Positions 47,501 through 62,500 of a stretch of 64,000 nt of DNA are shown here, one piece after another. Positions within the stretch are counted from its first letter, which is position 1; each line of letters begins with the position of its first letter. The notes beneath the pieces are model-generated. The model had not been told where the DNA came from. It did no database searches and saw only the letters and a program-made list of their open reading frames with translations. Both the position numbers and the translations under genes were made by a program. The stretch is from Heloderma charlesbogerti (lineage: Eukaryota > Chordata > Lepidosauria > Squamata > Helodermatidae): the NCBI GenBank assembly GCA_026122225.1, contig JANEZZ010001873.1:682001-746000 (forward strand), written 5' to 3'.

Positions 47501-50500
47501 GTGAACAAGCCTCAGGTTCACAGGTAACCCTGTTCTGTTGTCCTTTCCAGCCTGGCCATGAGATAAGAAGCTTTTGCTTCACTTTTAAACTAATCAGAGT
47601 ACCTAGTTAAACTGTTGTTTGATTCTGGCTTGTTTGGTTAAACTATTGGTTAGTTCAAGCAAGCCCAGAACAAACTGTATTTTCTGATCTTGGCTTATTC
47701 ACTAACCGTAGTTTAAATTAACCAGCGCTCCCCCAAGTTCAGTCGTAACAAGGAACTCTGGTAAATTTAAAAGTGAAAGTGAGACCTTCTCATCTTGTCC
47801 TTACTGCCTCACTAGTGGAAGAGAGGGGACAGACGAGCACATAAACCAGAGGCTCATTCATGTAATATCACATTGTAGTTTAGCATTAATGTCTGAAATG
47901 GCCCATTGATTAAATAAAGGCTCCTGTGAGCTCCAAGTACCTGCCCACAGAGAAGGCAGCCTGCTGCATCTCTCTACAATCCACTGCTGTGGCCTTGCCT
48001 GCTGCCCACCTGTCTTTGCTGGGGATGGGCGGTTTTGCCCTATTTCTTCACAGGGTCTGACTGGGTCATTCAGTCACTCATGATACAGACCCAGCAATCT
48101 TACCCACTCTCAGAGGAGGCTGCTCCTTGCATCTTTGCATTTCTGTAGCCTTGCCTCCCACCAATCAGGAGGCACACCCTGACCTAGTGACCTATATGGA
48201 TACACAGGTCACTGGGTCTGGGTTTTTAAAGAGCGACCCAGGTGAGGGGTAGTCCATTTCAAAGTCCAGTTGCCAGAGAACAGAGCGAACAGCAGGGTCA
48301 AGTCAGAGTTTGGTGATACTGAATGTTCCAGTATACTCCTGGGGCATGTGCATGCTGGAAGTTAAGCATAAGCAAGCCAAGGGGTACAAATGGGCTTATA
48401 TAATCATTTGTGCAGTGTTTCTTGGTGGACTACATTTTTCATTCTTATTTCACTAACCCTAACAATCTAACCGGAGATATTGGCTGAATTCCAGCCAACA
48501 CTTCCTCTCCATGCACAACACTAGTTCATGCGCAAGGGAGTGCTTCTCTCTCTCTCTCACTTTTCCAAATAGCAGTTGTCCTCCTTTGCATGAGAGTTAG
48601 CTTTGTAACTTTGGGGAATTTATTGCATAGATGACAATGTAGGCAATGGTGTGCGTGTTCTTTTGAGATGCATCCCTCTGTGTTGCAGATAGCCACTGGA
48701 TCATGACCAGTGACTCTCTCCGTTGTGCTGAACTCTTCCTTGATCTGAGTATTTTGGGAGGTCTGTGGGTCACTCAGCTATATGGTAGCAGCATTATTCC
48801 CTTTAAGTCCTACCACCAGACATCTGTTGATGATTTACACTGCAATCCCATACATGTGTGCTCAGAAGTTAGCCCCATTGATTTCAGTGGGACTTACTCC
48901 CAGGTAAGTGTGTATAGGATTGCAGCCTTAGGAACATAGGAAGCTGCCTTATACTGAGTTAGACCATTTGTCCACCTAGCCCAGTACTGTTGACACTGAT
49001 TGGCAATTGCTCTCCAGGGTTTGAGGCAAGAGTTTTTACAGCCCTACCTGGAGATGCCAGGGTTTGAACCTGGGTCCTTCTACATGCAAAGCATGTGTTC
49101 TACCAGCCTTAATCACCAATCATTGCTTTAAGCAATAACGGAAAGTAATGCTCTGTTAAAATTTAAATTAAAAACATTCTTCTTTAATTCCTCTTTGGCT
49201 AAAGGACAAAGGCTGCTTGATGTATGTATTTTTGCTGGAAAATAACCAAAGAACTCTCTGGATATGAATCTGGAAGTTTATTTTATTATGCAACAAAGAA
49301 GAGCATTTGCTTGGTTCATCCAGTCATTTATATTCTCTCGTCACTGTATCATTTCCAAATAAACATAAGTATGTCTCCTGGCATTCGTGTAGTTCCACTG
49401 TGCTTTTAACAGTACATTAGAGACAAAGGGCAGCAGTAGATTAATGCATTTGCTTTTCACACCAGAAGATGTAGATTCCAATTGTGTTACATCATCATCA
49501 AATGGAAATAAGCATGCTTTGTAATCCTAAACAGTAATGGAAGTGTGTCGATAGGCCTCAAAGCTAGTACAGATGTGCACTGGTATAACACACAAATAAA
49601 AGAGGGTGTTTGAGCGAAGATGAAAGAAGGCTGATAATGTGCTGTCAGACTTAATCTTTGTAATAGTAATAGTAAAAAGGCATTTTCTAATAGTGTTTTT
49701 TTTAGCTTTGCTAGGTGTGTGTATTTGACTCCACATTGTAAACTATGTGAAAATCCTGTTTTGAGAGTGAATATATTTGGGCCTGAGGGCTAGGTACTCT
49801 TGCAGGATCAGGCTCCTCCAGGTAGATGGCTACGGTGGTGGAATCTAAAAGGGCTGGGCCAGCACAGGCAGAAGCGCATCAGCTACATGCCTTTACTCAC
49901 AAAATGGTAGGGGAGTGACACACCCCTAGTTAGCAGGCCATCTGCTTGAAAGTGCATACCTGATGGAGTGGGCTTGTGGTCACCAGTGACGTACCTTGAT
50001 CACGAATGAAGATGTGTCTGGGACAGCTTCATTTAATACTACTTTTTGCATCACAATCAATTAAATGCTCATTAACATCATTGAATTTAGCAGGAACTAA
50101 TATCATGAAAAGGGTTCCCGCCTTTTTCATGTCTGAAAGAACCTATGCACATGCATAGGCTTTGTTCTCATGATCAGAGACTGCCTGTGCAGGCTCTGCA
50201 ATTGTGCAGATGGAGCCAATGGGCATTCTGGGTTGAGAGGGGGGCCAGCAGCCACAAGCAGCTTTGATCCCGCCCCCCTCCATACACACATCCAGATGAA
50301 CATTTGGACAAGGATAATACCTTCTTTTAAAAAACAAAGCTGAGAAAACCTGAATCACAATGAAACTCGAAATATTAAAATAATCCACAAGCAAACTTTT
50401 TAAACCTCCATAAATACTTCAGCCTAGCCTATTTCTCTCTAACTCTTTCAATAGTCAAATTACTAATAACAAGTTTCTGTCCTCCTTTATATGTTGCTTA

Positions 50501-53500
50501 TGCATTCAGCTTTCATTGTTCTTTGCACTGCTTATGCCAGTAAGTGCACTTTTGCACTTGCAAAAATCCCTGTCCATCCCCATCCATTCTGTCTTAGTTC
50601 ATGGATCATCCTCTCAAACGCCATATTCTCAGGGTTGATACTCACACGTGGCCACCCACGGGGATTGCTGCTTGAGCTGTGAGATAAGCCATTTGTGCAA
50701 GCAAGTCCCTGTGCAGTTTTGTTGATATTAACCATGTCAGCCTGAACTCCAATGCATTGATGACATTTCCATTCAATCCCTTACCCCTTCCAATATTTTA
50801 TTTATTCACAATATTTATGCAACAGTTTTGCAAACAAATGTTTTCAGTTCAGTGAAAAATAAAAGAATAATTTTATTGTAATAATAATAACAACAACAAT
50901 TTTATAATAAAAATAAAGCAAGATAAAAACATAAATGCTAAGCAACAAATGCAAAGCAGTGATCGCAGCCAGCGATATATAAACCTAGCCCCCAAAGTCT
51001 TGGTGTACATTTTTAAATGTTTAAAAAATAGACAATGGAAATTGACATGTGGAGGGCACTCCATGCCTAGCCAATACCAATCTTGCAATCCAAAAAAGAG
51101 GTTGTTTGGAGCAAAGCTTCATTGCCTGCTCTTAAACCCCAGGGGGATCATTTTTGCTACCTTCCTCAATGTAGACAGTAAATTTAGAAGAAGCGAGTGC
51201 TATCATCTTTTGCTAGTTAGGGCTAATTTATAGAGATGAGTAAAGTAGAGGTCTAAAGATTCCAGATGTTTCTGCACTCAGTTAAAAACAAAACAAAAAA
51301 AACCTTTCATTTCAGAACTCATTTCCAGGCCATGGACAGTACTTTACGTTAACATGGGTGTTCAGTGATTGAAATTGGCGAGGACAGTGGGAACACAGGT
51401 TTCTACCTTTTGGTCTTGAGTACTTATCATTGTTAGGCTCCCCAGTAGCCAAAAAACTTAACTCTTTGTGGGCCTACTTATTAAGCAACCAACATGAACC
51501 AGATTCAAATGGGCATAATTTTGGCTTGCAAACATTTCTATGCACCCTTGTTTGTTGCTCATCTTCATGAAGTCATAAGCATAAAGATGTTTGTTACACC
51601 AAAAATGGTTTCACAAGTGCTATAGAATACTGGCCACCTGGAGGATGAAATGGATGTTTAGGATCCAAGAGCTTATTTAGGTAGGCCTCATAAGTAAAGC
51701 TTTAAAAATTGGGTCTTTCTGACACTGTGATTGCAACATCACTGAGCTTGTGGTAAGCTATCCACTTAATTCTACAACAACATTTTTATCCCTAATACAT
51801 TTTGCAAACACAGGTTCTGAGCCAGTGTCCAGTTAAGTGTACTCGAATCCAGCTACATTTCAGTGGGATTTAAGCTCACATAATTTTCTTCTAGTTTGAA
51901 CCTAGGATTGTCAGGTCCTCAATTGCAGATGATGGCTGATCCTTCAAAATCTCTATGGCATTGTGAGAGAGTATGTATTCATGTGTCTGCTGCCCACCTT
52001 TCTCTCCCATTCTCTCTCCCCAAAGTGGAGATCTGTGTGATTCAGCACACAGAAGAGGGAGGAGGTGCAGTCATGGCCTGACATGGTTTTAGTGCTTCAG
52101 AGTTCTTAAAGGAACTTAGAGTGGGGATAAGGAACCTTTGACCCTCCAGATGTTTTTGGATTCCAATTCCAATCAACCCCAGCCAACATACAGTGGTCAG
52201 GAATGATGGGAGTTGTAGGGCAATAACATCTGCAGGGCTGCATGTTTCACATTCCTGCCTTAGCAAGAGAAGTTTAAATCAGTTGTCTTTGACTTTTTCA
52301 CACTTTTAACCCCAGCCTGCAAAATGGAACCCACTTTTAATGTTTTAGCTGTATATGGCTGTCCTTCTCCATCTCTCTGCTATTCTCCTATTCTGCCTTC
52401 TCCTCCCCCTTCCATTTTTTCTAGACCATAAAAGCAATTTATGGTGGTGCTATTAATGTGAACCAGTTTATGCATCTTGACTCACCAGCCAAAGACTAGT
52501 TCAACGTTTCAAATATTTAGATGACTACCAGGTCTTACTTCAAATGCCTTTGCTGGTCATTACTTTCAAATTTCTTATAGTCTTTTTAGAGAAGATAATG
52601 CATTGGCCTTCCTCAGTGTACAGTTTCCCACCCCTCCGCTCCCTTCTAGTTTCACTACAGTGACTTTCTTGTACATGCTGTTTTTTAAGGGGACGCAGTG
52701 CATGTTGAATCCTCTGGGTCACAGTGATGATGATCCGGGTTTGTTTTTTTTTCCAATTATACTGCCAACTGTTGTGTTGAGAAATACTGTAGGGATCCAG
52801 AGTAGGATAGTGACCAAGAGACTGAGGGTGCAATTCTATGCACGTTTAGACAGAATAAAATCCTACAACTCCCAGCATGCCCCAACAGCCATGCTAAAAA
52901 CGTTGTCTCTGCCATGACCTCACTACATGCCCTTAGTCAAGCTGCACTCTCCCACTCTCAGTCCCCCTATCTTCAGTATGGGGATAATAAAAGAATTACA
53001 ACTAGACAATGCACATTAAATGCTTTGAACACTTCAGGGTGTTATACAAATCTTAAATCATCATCATCAATAATAGTTATAGCCTACTGCACACTTTGGA
53101 GACTTGTACCAATGTGTTAAGAACCCATGCATAAATAACCATATTTATTGCTATCTATATCCACCCTTTCTGGTTCTACCTCTTAAAGAATGTTTCATGT
53201 TTAATATTTGTGAAATTAAACAACAGCTGAGTGGCTACAAGCTCTTTCTGTGTTTGTACAGCTTGCTTTTTGTGTGACTTTGAAACTCCAGACATAAGTA
53301 GATTAATGGTTATTTTGTTAATAGGTAACTAAACTCTCCACATCTATTTTAGCCCATCATGTAATAAAATCTCATACATAAATGTCATTTTTAAATCTGA
53401 TAGTGTTAATGTTCTCTCTAAGATGACCCTTTAGGCAACATGTTTCTTCAGGAATACTAGACCAATGCAGGATTTGTTTGAGACCTTAACTGCAAATCCT

Positions 53501-56500
53501 TTACATATGCACTCTGAAGTAAGTTTCACTGTGTTCAGTGGGACTTAGTCCCAGGTAAGGGTGTATAGGGTTGCAGCTAAAATGTCCCAAAGCAACTGCT
53601 CTTCCAGTCTGAGCCAGCTATGTTTAACAGAAGCCAGGGAGAAGGTGCTGCCCAGCTCAGAAAGCTCTGCTTGCTCTACACCAGCCTTCCTCAACCTGGT
53701 ACTCTCCTGATGTTTTGGACATCAACTCCCATCAGCCCCAGCTATCCTGGCCAATGATCAGGAATGCTGGAGGGCACCAGGTTGGGGAAGTATATCCTCT
53801 ACACAGTAAGAGGAGCACCCAAATGAAGAAAGGCAGCTGTGAATCAAGGAAGTTCTTTAAGAAGACTTTTTTCCCCCTTTAACACATTTCTGGGTGAACA
53901 CTTTAGCACAGGCACTATAAAGTGGGAGAGCACTCGTCTACAGAGATATCTGGTCTGCCTAGGGTCACAATCCAGCCCTCCAAGTTTCCCCAGATGGCCA
54001 TATCTTTCCCCTGACCACCAAGCTTTGGTGGTTTCCTGGCTCTTGTGCAGTTTTCTCCCCTAATCTAGAAGGTCAAAATGCCTCTTCTAAGGCTTAGTTC
54101 TGAAGAGCTTTAAGCTAAAATATGCTCATTTTTTTTTTGTAATTTTGGCCACTCCCCTTTTGCTTTCAGTCACGCTTCCTTTTGCCTTTGGTTCCACCTA
54201 CCACTGGAATGCAGTTGAAATTGAATTCAGCCCTCAGGCTGAAAGAGGTTTGATGCCCCTGCTGTACACCCTACCGATAAAGAATATCTCATGAGCATTT
54301 TGTTTTTACAAACAAACATTTCGTGAAAATGTGTAACTATCAAGGAATAATCATTGGTAGTCTTAATGTTTGTTAAGAATTCTATTCTTCATAATTGGTT
54401 TTCAGATGTATAATTTCTCCATTTTTTTCTTCCGATGACTGATAGGGCAGGGTAAGCTGTACAGGAAGGCTGATGGTCCAAGCTGTCAACCAGAGAGGAC
54501 GCAGTCCCCGGACACCACCTAGCCAACCTCATGTCAGAAGGTACCATAGCCATATGTGAACTGTTCTCAAGATTTCTATACATGGCAAAATCTTTGTGAC
54601 TTCTGATACAAACGTTTTCCAGTTTATTTCCCATAATTCCTGCTTTAATGCCAGTATAGCTGACACAGTAAGAAGTTCTTCATAGGAAGTTCTGTGATTA
54701 GCAGAACTTATAGAATGCCTAAAATGTTGACCTCACATCCTTGACCTAGCTGCTTGTGCAATAAAATAGTAACATATCAATCAATCTTTCCAAACCTGGT
54801 ACCCTCCAGATGTTTTGGGATACAACTTGCACCTTTCCTGACCATTGGCCATGCTGGCTGAGGCCGATGGGAGTTGCAGTCCAAGACATCTGGAGAATAC
54901 CTGGTTGGGGAAGGCTGATACAAACATATGAAACATAAACTGTGAAGGAAATTCAGCACCCAGAGAATCTGGTTGGCCACTGTGCTACCAGAATACTGGG
55001 CTGCATGGAATTTTGGTAGGATCCTGCATGACTCTATGTTCATATGTTAATAATGCCTTAAATAACTGAAAGCTCTTGTAGAAATTGGGATTAGTATTTG
55101 GTCTTGAAAATAATGGTACTTTTCAGCTCTTACCATATGTATGGACTTTATTATTGATTGATTGATTTCTGTCTCTTCTTATTGCCAGTGCCCTTAAGGT
55201 GGCTTACAGTAACAAACTTAAAACAATAAATAAAACAACAATAGCCAGTGTGGTGTAGTGGTTAGAGTGTTGGACTGGGAGCCGGGAGATCCTGTTCTAA
55301 TCCCCACTTGGCCATGGAAGCCCATTGGGTGACTTTGGGCCAGTCACAGACTCTCAGCCCAACCCACCTCACAGGGTTGTTGCTGTGAAGATAAAATGGA
55401 GAGGAGGAGGATAATGTAAGCCGCCTTGGGTTCCTTGCAAGAGGAAAAAAGGCAGGGTATAAATGCAATAAATAAATGAATGATTAAAAAAAATAAAAAC
55501 AGATAAAACAATAAACCTTAGCAGACTTTTTAAAAAAGCATCAGTAAGCACAAGAGGCAATTAAAAGGATATCTGACATTATTAAAAGCCATTTAAGGCA
55601 AAGGAGAATAGGATGTGGCTTGGCATCTAAAAGCTAGTGATGAAGGCCCAAAACACGTATATGTAGGAAGGGAGTGTCACCTCTGAAAAGGCACTCTCTC
55701 TGGTAGCTACCTAACCTCAGAAGGTAGGGACACCCACAGAAGGGCCCTGAAAACTTATTTCATTTGGCAGGCAGGCTTGTGTGGGCGAAAGCACTCCTTT
55801 AGATAGCCAGCTCCATCACAGCCATTCATGGCTTGAAAGGTTAAAACACCTGTATTGTTGGATCCATTTCACAACAGACCTTAAGGGTTGGTTCAGATTC
55901 ATGCGGCCACTGGGTTTCGCTAGTGTTTGCTGTGGAGAGAGCATGCACAATCCCCAAACACTTCATATGTCTGCCATGGCAAATATTGATAGAATTCAGT
56001 TGCTATGTAAAGGGTAAAGCAGCTCTTAGCAGCAGCCTGGTCCTTCCTGGAGTTCATTAGACAAAGCATTGTGGTGCTGCCTTTCCTCCCACCTCCACGT
56101 AACCAAGTAAAGCAAAGTAAACTCTTGGAAAAATCCATGATTTAGAATTTTGCCGTAAGAAAATATACGTTGATTTCTATTAAAATCTTTCCTATAGTAG
56201 TGCCTTTGCGCTTTAGAAACAAGTAAGTGTATGTCCATGCTGCCTAGTTTTCAAATGTTATGAGAGCAAAAAGTGTAGGTGGCAAGTTGAAAAACAGGAA
56301 AGAGTAATGAGTGTGATCTGGCCAAAACTAAAAATAATATTGAGTTCCATCCATTTTGTGTGAAAGAAAGAACTAAGCATGTACTTAAATCTCTCCCACT
56401 GAAATTAATTGGACTTCATACATTTGGCAGGATGGCGCCCAATGTATGTTTGGGGGGTTTTCAGGCTCTGTGATACATCTTTGGTCTAGAGAGAGATTGG

Positions 56501-59500
56501 TTTAGGTGGGCCATTTCACGTGGTCTTATTGATTTTCTTGTTCAGTGTGTGTGTGAGTGGAATATATCCAAAATTAATTGAAACATGATGGTATTGCTAA
56601 CATCTGGCACTTCATATAATTTCAAGCTTCTGTCAGCACTCAAGTTTTGAGTGTTTGCATAATAGAGCAAATTGTATATGACTCATAAAAAGAAAGGCTC
56701 CATTTAAATTTACATACTAGTAAGCATGTAGAGGTTGCCTTTTGTTTCCTCACATCTTACTCATTTTATTGCAAATGAAAGAAATGTAATTTAAATCCTC
56801 TTACCCCTACCCCACCCCAATTTTGCCAAAAGCCAAGGGTTTGCTTAGGATACATAAGCAAATCTCACCCAACTTAGTCCTCTTCAAAGTCCAGTCTGAA
56901 ATTAATTAAAGTTCAGGAGGCGGGGGAACAGAGTATTGTGCCGAATCCAGTCAATCATCTTGGTCATGAATTTTTATTTATGCTTTTTAGGAGAACTTGG
57001 ATTTCGGCTTTAGAACAGGAAATTGGGTGTAATGTCAATACTGAAGAGACGCTTCACACATATAACCAAACTTGCAGAACCTCCACTGGTGACAATAGAA
57101 GCCTTTTCTCCTTTTTTTTAGCCCCTGCACAGGGTGGGGGGTGAATTTAGAAAAACATGCTGCTGGGAGGGAAAGGTTTAAACTTCCTCTATCCCCATGC
57201 AGTGGTCCCAATCCAGATCACTTACTTGTTAGTAAAAAGAAAGAGAGTCTAAGCTGCATTTTTAATATATTATGTTGTTCATATATCATCCTACCATTTC
57301 TGAAGGCAAGATATGATAGCCACCTCAGATGGTGGATTATAGGGACTATTAAAGGGACTAGCCCCTAAAATCCACCATCTGTGGTGGCAATCTCATCTTG
57401 CCTTCAGAAGTGGTAGGGCCACATCTGGAACTAACCTGGGAACATAGGAAGCTGCCTTATACTGAGTCAGATCATCTAGCCTAGTATTGTCAATGCTGAC
57501 CAGCAGCAATTCTCCTGGTGGGTTTCAGGCACAAGTTGTTACAACCCTACCTGGAGATCGCGGGGATTGGACCTAGGATCTTCTGCATGCAAGGTGGATG
57601 CTCTACCACTGAGCTACACCCACTCCCCATGGACTTGGCCCTTCATACGGATTATTTGCTCTCCAACAGGCAGGCCCCCAAATGAATGTGCTTGTAAAAT
57701 ACATACATAAATAAATAAATCTGGGCCAGTCCTGTAAGCATTGGCAAGTAAGCAGGACAGGCTGAATGAAAGTTGTGTCTGTGCAATGTCTCAATCTCTG
57801 GTGTTGGGCTAGCATTATGAGTTTATCCAGGACAATGCTGGTATGCCAGTATAGATCAACACTGCTAAGCTGGGAACAGTCTGTCAACTTTACCGTCTAA
57901 GAACATTGTACAGAGCTTTTGCATGGCAGAGTCCTAAGATTTCTTGCACTGCAATCCTATATGTGGCTAATTGGAAGTAAGTCTCACTGAGGTCAGCTGG
58001 TCTTACTTCTTTTGTATATTCTCTACAGACCTCGGTCTCGATCAAGGGATAGCGGAGATGAAAATGAGCCAATCCAGGAACGCTTCTTCCGACCTCATTT
58101 CCTGCAGGCCCCAGGAGACCTGATAGTTCAAGAAGGAAAACTTTGCAGAATGGACTGCAAGGTACTTTTTAAAGTTTTATTTGAATATTTGAATAGAGGA
58201 CATATTCAACTGCATTTGTTAATCATATTATACTTACTTTTTGATCAGACATATGGAGATGGTTTGGAATGGTGAAGGATTGAGCTGAATAGTCCAATTT
58301 AGGAACATTTCACATGTTTACTTTAAATTTGCCATACTGTTGCTTTGGGAGAGTCAACTTCAATAACAGCTGTGTTGTATATTGATTACCGAGTTGATTG
58401 CTGATCAGATCACTTCATAAATGTACGGGCTGAATTTCACTTCTGCATTTTAAAGCCAGATACTGAAAGTTATTAAGCCAGGGATGCATAATATATTATG
58501 AAATGTTATTCCATGAAAAAGAACATTGTAAAAGTAACAGTGTGCAGCTCTTTAGGAGTCATAGACAACATATGTGCTCCCTCTAGTGGATTTGAATTTC
58601 CAAAATAGTGTCTAAGACTCCTATCATGTATTTGTTTATAAAGTTGTGCTCAAGAAGACACATACTCCGTAGGCCTTACTTCTGTGTAGAGACATATAGG
58701 GGTGCACTGTAAATTACTGCAAAAATGACTGTGAGCAGGAGGAGGGCAAAGGAGTATGTCCAGGAGAAATTATTTACCACGTCAAAGATCAGATCTTTTT
58801 TTCGTATTTCCAATTAATATGTCAAATAGGTATGAGACTCTTTTAAAAAGTTTTTAGAAGTGTTTTGCTCTTATGCCTTCATTCACTCATGAGTGTTATA
58901 TGGGATGTCAGTCTTCAGTTGTGTTTTTACAAGTCCTGGCTTTGTTTGTCAAATACCTTTAAGTGCTCTCAACATTCTTCCTGCAAAGAACAGGGTATGA
59001 ATGAACATCTATAAAGAATAAGCTAATGGACAAAAGTGAACGTGCTCCCCATTCTTAAGTCAATTGTCCAGAAATAATTCAAGGAAATTAATGGGATATA
59101 AAGTCCAAATGATGGGTTGGTTTGCATGTAATGCTAAGTCATTATTTATTACCTGGGGCTCAAGCACTTCTCCCTCCCTTCTCCTCCTCCCACATATCCG
59201 GGAGGAGGAAAAAAACCATGATTCAGTTTCTCTTTCTGTAATTCCTTGCGTACTGTTACCTATGTACCAGGAATCCTGGTTTAAAATAAATTCTAATTTG
59301 TTAAACATGCTAGATTTATAAGCCATGTTTTGAAGTTGGCTTGTTTAGCAGTTGGCTTGAGTTTAGTTTGAACCATGATACCTCGTTTGCACACAGCGAC
59401 AAGCTTGAGGCTTCACTCGTGCTCACCAAGGTTCATGCACAGTACTGCTAAATCATGGTTAAGTGTGATGTGTGAACCAGACCAGTGCGTAAGAACCATG

Positions 59501-62500
59501 ATGTTGTATAAGAAATATTCTGCTTGTTTTCCATCTTCCTACATTCAGCTTGGTTTTAAAATACAAACATTCAGCTCTTTGCTATGTATGTATAGTTAGA
59601 ATGTCACATCACTATTCAGCATTTTTAAAGATCATTTCTCATTCTGTTCTGCAAACTTTAATTGAACATAATTCTTTCCTTGGTGATGGATGTCATTCGA
59701 CTTCCCCCTTTTATATTACTTGACATGCCAAATGAAGTATGATATTGTTGCATCCAGTTGAGAATGAATTTTTGTTTAATGAATTTAGCCTATATACAAT
59801 ACATTCAGGTTGGACAAGCTAAAAATTGAGAATAAATAAATGGTTGCATATAGTTTGACAGTTCAGTCTGACACCTCATTGCGAAATGTACAAACTCTCT
59901 ACCTGCAAAACTGGCATAATGCCATATTTTGTGACATTATGTTAGCATAACTATTAGATCATCCCACGAGCCACATATGCAGGTGAAGCAAGTTCTGTGA
60001 CTGGGCTGTAATGCAGTTGGCTAATAATGAACCAATATAGAAGTCAATTCTGTAATGGGATATATCTGCATAGATAGAAGGAAATGTGTGTTGTAAACCT
60101 GAATCAAAATTCAGTCTCCGTTCCTTTTAACTCATGGGGAGAGCAATCCTATGGCCCCTAGACCGTGTCTGGAGGGCCATAGGATAGTTTGGGTTCCTGA
60201 ATCTAAGACTGGAGGCAGCACTCCAGCCTCGGACCCAGGAGTCCGAGCTCCGCTCCCCCCTCCTCCTCCACTCCCCCTAAGACGTCACAGCCAGCATGGA
60301 GAGAACCGTGTTGGCTGCCTCCCCAAGGTCAGAAAAGCAACCTTTGGAGGGAACATAAAGCAGGCATTCCTGTGGGCGGAGAGGGGAGGGGACTGGGGAG
60401 GCTGTGGTACAAGGAATCCTTTGGCCTCTCCAGGCTCCTTCCCTCCTCTTCCCCAGCATCTCAGCCACATGGGCAAAAAAGACCATCTAGCTGAAATGCA
60501 GAGTAGGAGGAGCACGGAGGTGACAATTGCCTGCGCCACTCCTCCTGCTCTGCATTGGATGGCCCTAAGCCTCTGAGTTCAGAAGCTTATGGCCATCCCC
60601 ATAGGATCGTGCCCCTAGTCTCTTTGAAATCTTCCAAAGGTGCAAACTGAAAACAATTGAAATTGAAAGGCATTCAGGCACTTTGTATAACAGAATTAAG
60701 TAATTATTCAGAATTCCGCTTGTCTGCTTCTGAAACCTTCCTTAGCTTCTCATGACTCTGTTGCTAAAGCAACTTTTCTAAGCAGTAACTATCATTAATG
60801 ATACAAATATCTCAACAAACTGAGATTGGTTCAAAGTGTTCTGAATATGGAGTATAACAAGTGATGAATGGGGTATAGCTGGAATGGAATTTGAGGTTCA
60901 GTGAAATACTTCCAACACATTCCTCCTTTAAAACAAAGAATTATTTTATAATGCTTGGCTCCGTGCAGTTGCTATGGAGAAAAGAATGCTGAAAGGTAGT
61001 AATCATGGGCAAAACTGCAAGGAGAAGATGGATGGCATGCGAAATCTTTTCATTCTGTATGCTGTGATACTTAGTGCTATTATGGAACATCTATTCAAAC
61101 AGGCCACTGAAGTCCAGGAGCACTGCAAATTCTGCTTAGATATCACTGAAAAAGTGGTGATGGGCTTTGATCTGTTTATGGTATTTTGATACACAACACT
61201 TGGAAACAAATGCTTCTCATATAGTCTCTGTATGCTTTTGTCTCATTGAGGTCTCCACTGTGTTCTGTTTAAGGTCAGTGGCTTGCCAACTCCTGATATC
61301 AACTGGCAAGTAAATGGAAGAGTAATACGTTCTGATAGCTCCCACAAAATGCTAGTTCGTGAAAATGGTGTACACTCCCTGATCATAGAGCCTGTCACAG
61401 CAAAGGATGCTGGCATCTATACATGTGTTGCCACCAATCGAGCTGGTCAGAACACATTCAGCCTGGAACTGATCGTTGCAGGTAACATCTCCATGGAGGG
61501 CCCTTGCATGGTTACATAAGGAGGAGCCATTTACTTTCGAGTTCCCTAAAGATTATAATCACATGGAGTTCCTTTCCTTTCTGTATTGCTCTTTTTGAAG
61601 ATACATTATGCCTCTTGGGTAATGTCCTATTCATTCAATAGGAATGAAATAGGAAATAATTCCTATTTCCCTTTGGAATTGTTAGGATTCAGGCATAATC
61701 TGTAATAGCCTTCATTTATTTTTCCTGAGTCCTTAAGAGACCACCTCAAAGTTTTCAGGATGTATAATCCTGAAAAATGTATAATCATGCTGAGAAAAAG
61801 TGCCATATAAATTCTAAGTGCTCAAAGCTCTTTACACCCATTCTCTTGATATCTTTCAACAATCCTGTAGGCTAGTAGTAATAAGCCATATTAAGGGGGA
61901 TGATGGGTATGTGGCTTCCTTGAAGTAATGGCTTTGAGAGGTGGTGGTAGTTAGTGGATGAGCTGGAGTTTGGTGCATGGACTTCCTGCTGGTATCTCCT
62001 GTTTTAAAGCGCTATGAATACTACACTAACATTCAAATAATAAAGAAAAGGAACTCAGAAATGTATAACTGAAGGAAGAAACTAGGCTGTGCCCTTCTAA
62101 GTATGATCAAAATGCATATGGGATGTTTTGGAGAAGTGTTGGGTGGATTGTGTCCTAAATTTGGTAAATTAGTGATCTGAATTCAATTTACAGTAGTTCA
62201 AATCATAGAGATGAGTTCACCCAGAGCTAATTAATGGCTGTACAAAGGAGCAGCATTTGGCTGTGGGGATCTTTAAACATAACCCTCGCTGTTACGAGAG
62301 TGGGCTTGATGTTGCTGGGGCTGGTCTGTAAATGATCCAGCCAAATGGGAAAGTTCATGTGGATCCTTGCCCTGCTGCTGGCACTCCACCTGGTGGAGGG
62401 GTGGGGGAAGGGTGGTCCCCTTTCTAGGAAAAACGCTTGAGGTCAAGTCCCCACCCATGTGGTAGGCTCATTTAAATACTACCCCGCCCCTGGTGTCAAG

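Larger units (their letters stand above)
45221..54445 (+). other. PALLD: PALLD intron
   Basis: A 9225-bp intron from gtaaac to gactgatag. It holds hAT-like elements, a SINE, two short palindromic elements and a (ttg)n tract near 45910. 46910-47600, 47900-48830, 49110-52110, 52260-53480 show no element I can name. Confidence 0.85.
54541..58028 (+). other. PALLD: PALLD intron
   Basis: A 3488-bp intron from gtacca to ctctacag with a MITE, a Sauria SINE inside another repeat, and a tRNA-derived SINE. A segment near 57100-57240 resembles the interior of the 18266 element. 55980-57100 is unassigned, AT-rich. Confidence 0.85.
58162..61273 (+). other. PALLD: PALLD intron
   Basis: A 3112-bp intron from gtactt to tgtttaag. 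It holds an aaacca-rich repeat and the GC-rich TIR element 60137-60614. 58170-59260 and 59510-60130 show nothing assignable. Confidence 0.85.

Noticed and set aside
57540..57622. tRNA-like gene on the - strand
   Set aside because: The A and B boxes belong to a SINE with a long non-tRNA body and two sister copies in the window.
60151..60576. 141-codon + strand open frame
   Set aside because: It lies wholly inside a GC-rich TIR element, and the related copy at 963-1372 does not preserve the frame.
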